DNA of 9,271 nt from Betaproteobacteria bacterium (GTDB taxonomy: Bacteria; Pseudomonadota; Gammaproteobacteria; Burkholderiales; SG8-41): positions 1 to 9,271 of the forward strand of contig JAIOOZ010000574.1 in the NCBI GenBank assembly GCA_021414185.1, written 5' to 3'. A model generated the notes under the pieces. It had not been told where the DNA came from, did not search any database, and saw nothing but the letters and a program-made list of their open reading frames with translations. The position numbers were made by a program, and so were the translations under genes. The first letter of the stretch is position 1. Each line of letters opens with the position of its first letter. This document shows positions 8,197 to 9,271 of the stretch, one piece after another.

Positions 8197-9271
8197 TTGC
8201 AACCCTACGAACTCTTCATCGGCCTGCGCTACACGCGCGCGCGGCAGCGCAGCCGCTTCATATCATTCATCTCGCTGGTGTCGGTGATCGGCATCGCGCT
8301 GGGTATCATGGTGCTGATTACCGTGCTGTCGGTGATGAACGGCTTTCAGCGCGAAGTGCGCACGCGCATTCTGAGCGTGGCATCGCACATCCAGATTTCC
8401 GGTCCCAATAACGCGCTCGCCGACTGGCGTCCGATCGCCGACAAATCGCGGCAGAACGAGCAGGTGGTGGCGGCGGCGCCGTACGTTTCGGCGCAGGGCC
8501 TGCTGTCGAGCGGCAGCATAGTGCGCGGCGCCTATATACGTGGCGTCATCCCGGACGCCGAAGAAAAAGTCGCCGACCTCGCGCAGCATATGAAGTCCGG
8601 CAGCCTTACGGCCCTGAAACCCGGCGAATTCGGCATTGTCCTCGGCATCGAGCTGGCGCGCGCGTTGACCGCAGGGGTCGGCGACAAAGTGGTGCTGATC
8701 GCGCCGCAGGGCCAGGTGACGCCCGCGGGCATATTGCCGCGCCTGCGGCAGTTCACCGTGGTGGGGATATTCGCGGTCGACCACTATGAATACGATTCCG
8801 GGCTCGCGCTGGTCGACATGGAAGACGCGCAAAAGCTCTACCGCATGGGCGACGAGGTGAGCGGCGTGCGGCTCAAACTCAAAGATCTGTTCGAGTCCGG
8901 CCGCGTATCGCGCGAGCTGTCGGCGGCCCTCGGTCCTGACGCCTACATTACGGACTGGACGCGTCTCAATGCAAATTTTTTCCGCGCGGTCGATATCGAG
9001 AAACGCATGATGTTCCTCATCGTGTTCCTGATCATCGCGGTGGCGGCATTCAACATCGTGTCCAGCCTCTTCATGGCGGTCAAGGACAAGCAGGCGGACA
9101 TCGCGATTCTGCGCACGTTGGGCGCCAGCCCCGGCAGCGTGATGAAAATCTTCCTGATCCAGGGCACGCTGATCGGTCTGATGGGAACGCTGGCAGGTGT
9201 TGCCGCCGGAATCGCTTTGGCGGTCAATGTCGACGTCGTCGTGCCGTTCATCGAAAACCTGCTCGGCTTCA
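8197..9271 (+). CDS. lolC: Lipoprotein-releasing system permease LolC/E family (partial, 5' complete)
   Basis: 358 complete codons, cut by the window edge; the family is about 415 residues, so roughly 55 residues and the last membrane helix are missing. LolC-type permeases work with the LolD ATPase in the inner membrane to extract outer-membrane lipoproteins and hand them to LolA. The N-terminus LQPYELFIGLRYTRARQRSR matches the family. TM1 lies at about 22-46 (FISLVSVIGIALGIMVLITVL), followed by the SVMNGFQ motif, a periplasmic domain (about 50-265), TM2 at 271-293 (MMFLIVFLIIAVAAFNIVSS), the coupling region KDKQADIAILRTLGAS (297-312) and TM3 at about 315-343. A TPAGILPRLRQF segment in the periplasmic domain resembles the LolC Hook that binds LolA, favouring LolC (or a single LolC/E hybrid) over LolE. 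The start is called at TTG 8197 because MQPYELFIGLRYT is the family N-terminus; an in-frame ATG at 8143 would add 18 residues. It is divergent from the RpfE-like gene. Confidence 0.9.
   Translation, partial: MQPYELFIGLRYTRARQRSRFISFISLVSVIGIALGIMVLITVLSVMNGFQREVRTRILSVASHIQISGPNNALADWRPIADKSRQNEQVVAAAPYVSAQGLLSSGSIVRGAYIRGVIPDAEEKVADLAQHMKSGSLTALKPGEFGIVLGIELARALTAGVGDKVVLIAPQGQVTPAGILPRLRQFTVVGIFAVDHYEYDSGLALVDMEDAQKLYRMGDEVSGVRLKLKDLFESGRVSRELSAALGPDAYITDWTRLNANFFRAVDIEKRMMFLIVFLIIAVAAFNIVSSLFMAVKDKQADIAILRTLGASPGSVMKIFLIQGTLIGLMGTLAGVAAGIALAVNVDVVVPFIENLLGF

Noticed and set aside
8107..8202. Extension of the RpfE-like gene to a start at 8202.
   Set aside because: It would occupy the whole divergent gap and overlap the permease start; the extra residues are Arg-rich without a recognisable pattern, whereas MRCTLLIPD at 8106 fits the family.

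Overview
The window is GC-rich, densely packed housekeeping DNA from a proteobacterium, most likely a betaproteobacterium. That call rests on the protein sequences (RecJ, RF2, LysS, a LolC-type permease, an RpfE-like protein, a glycine-zipper surface protein) and on the order recJ / prfB / lysS. I cannot name a genus. Six protein-coding genes fill almost everything. No tRNA, rRNA, CRISPR array, insertion sequence or phage gene is visible, and no gene-free stretch exceeds about 105 bases.

Layout. Five genes plus one partial gene form two oppositely transcribed groups. On the minus strand, read from right to left: an RpfE-like conserved protein of unknown function (8106-7078); recJ, the single-strand 5'-3' exonuclease, 7 nt later (7070-5301); a 105-nt gap holding a TATAAT box; prfB for release factor 2, split by a programmed +1 frameshift (5195-4091); lysS, lysyl-tRNA synthetase, 19 nt later (4071-2566); an acetoacetyl-CoA synthetase gene 6 nt later (2559-583); a 78-nt gap with another TATAAT box; and a glycine-zipper envelope protein that runs off the left edge (504 to <1). 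On the plus strand, diverging from the RpfE-like gene across about 90 nt, is a lipoprotein-release permease of the LolC type (8197 to >9271), cut by the right edge.

How the genes work together. rpfE-like and recJ look like one transcription unit; prfB, lysS and the acetoacetyl-CoA synthetase look like a second. prfB-lysS is a translation pair (termination and tRNA charging). RF2 is expected to control itself through an in-frame UGA that RF2 itself reads. The acetoacetyl-CoA synthetase is a carbon-metabolism gene (ketone body / polyhydroxybutyrate recovery) attached to the 3' end of that translation operon. LolC and the glycine-zipper protein both concern the cell envelope but are at opposite ends and not obviously linked.

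Nothing here amounts to an undescribed system. The points most worth a second look are the intact RF2 frameshift cassette combined with a start codon that lacks a ribosome binding site, an in-frame run of three 7-bp repeats inside an enlarged RecJ linker, the RpfE-like protein of unknown function, and the acetoacetyl-CoA synthetase fused to the lysS operon.
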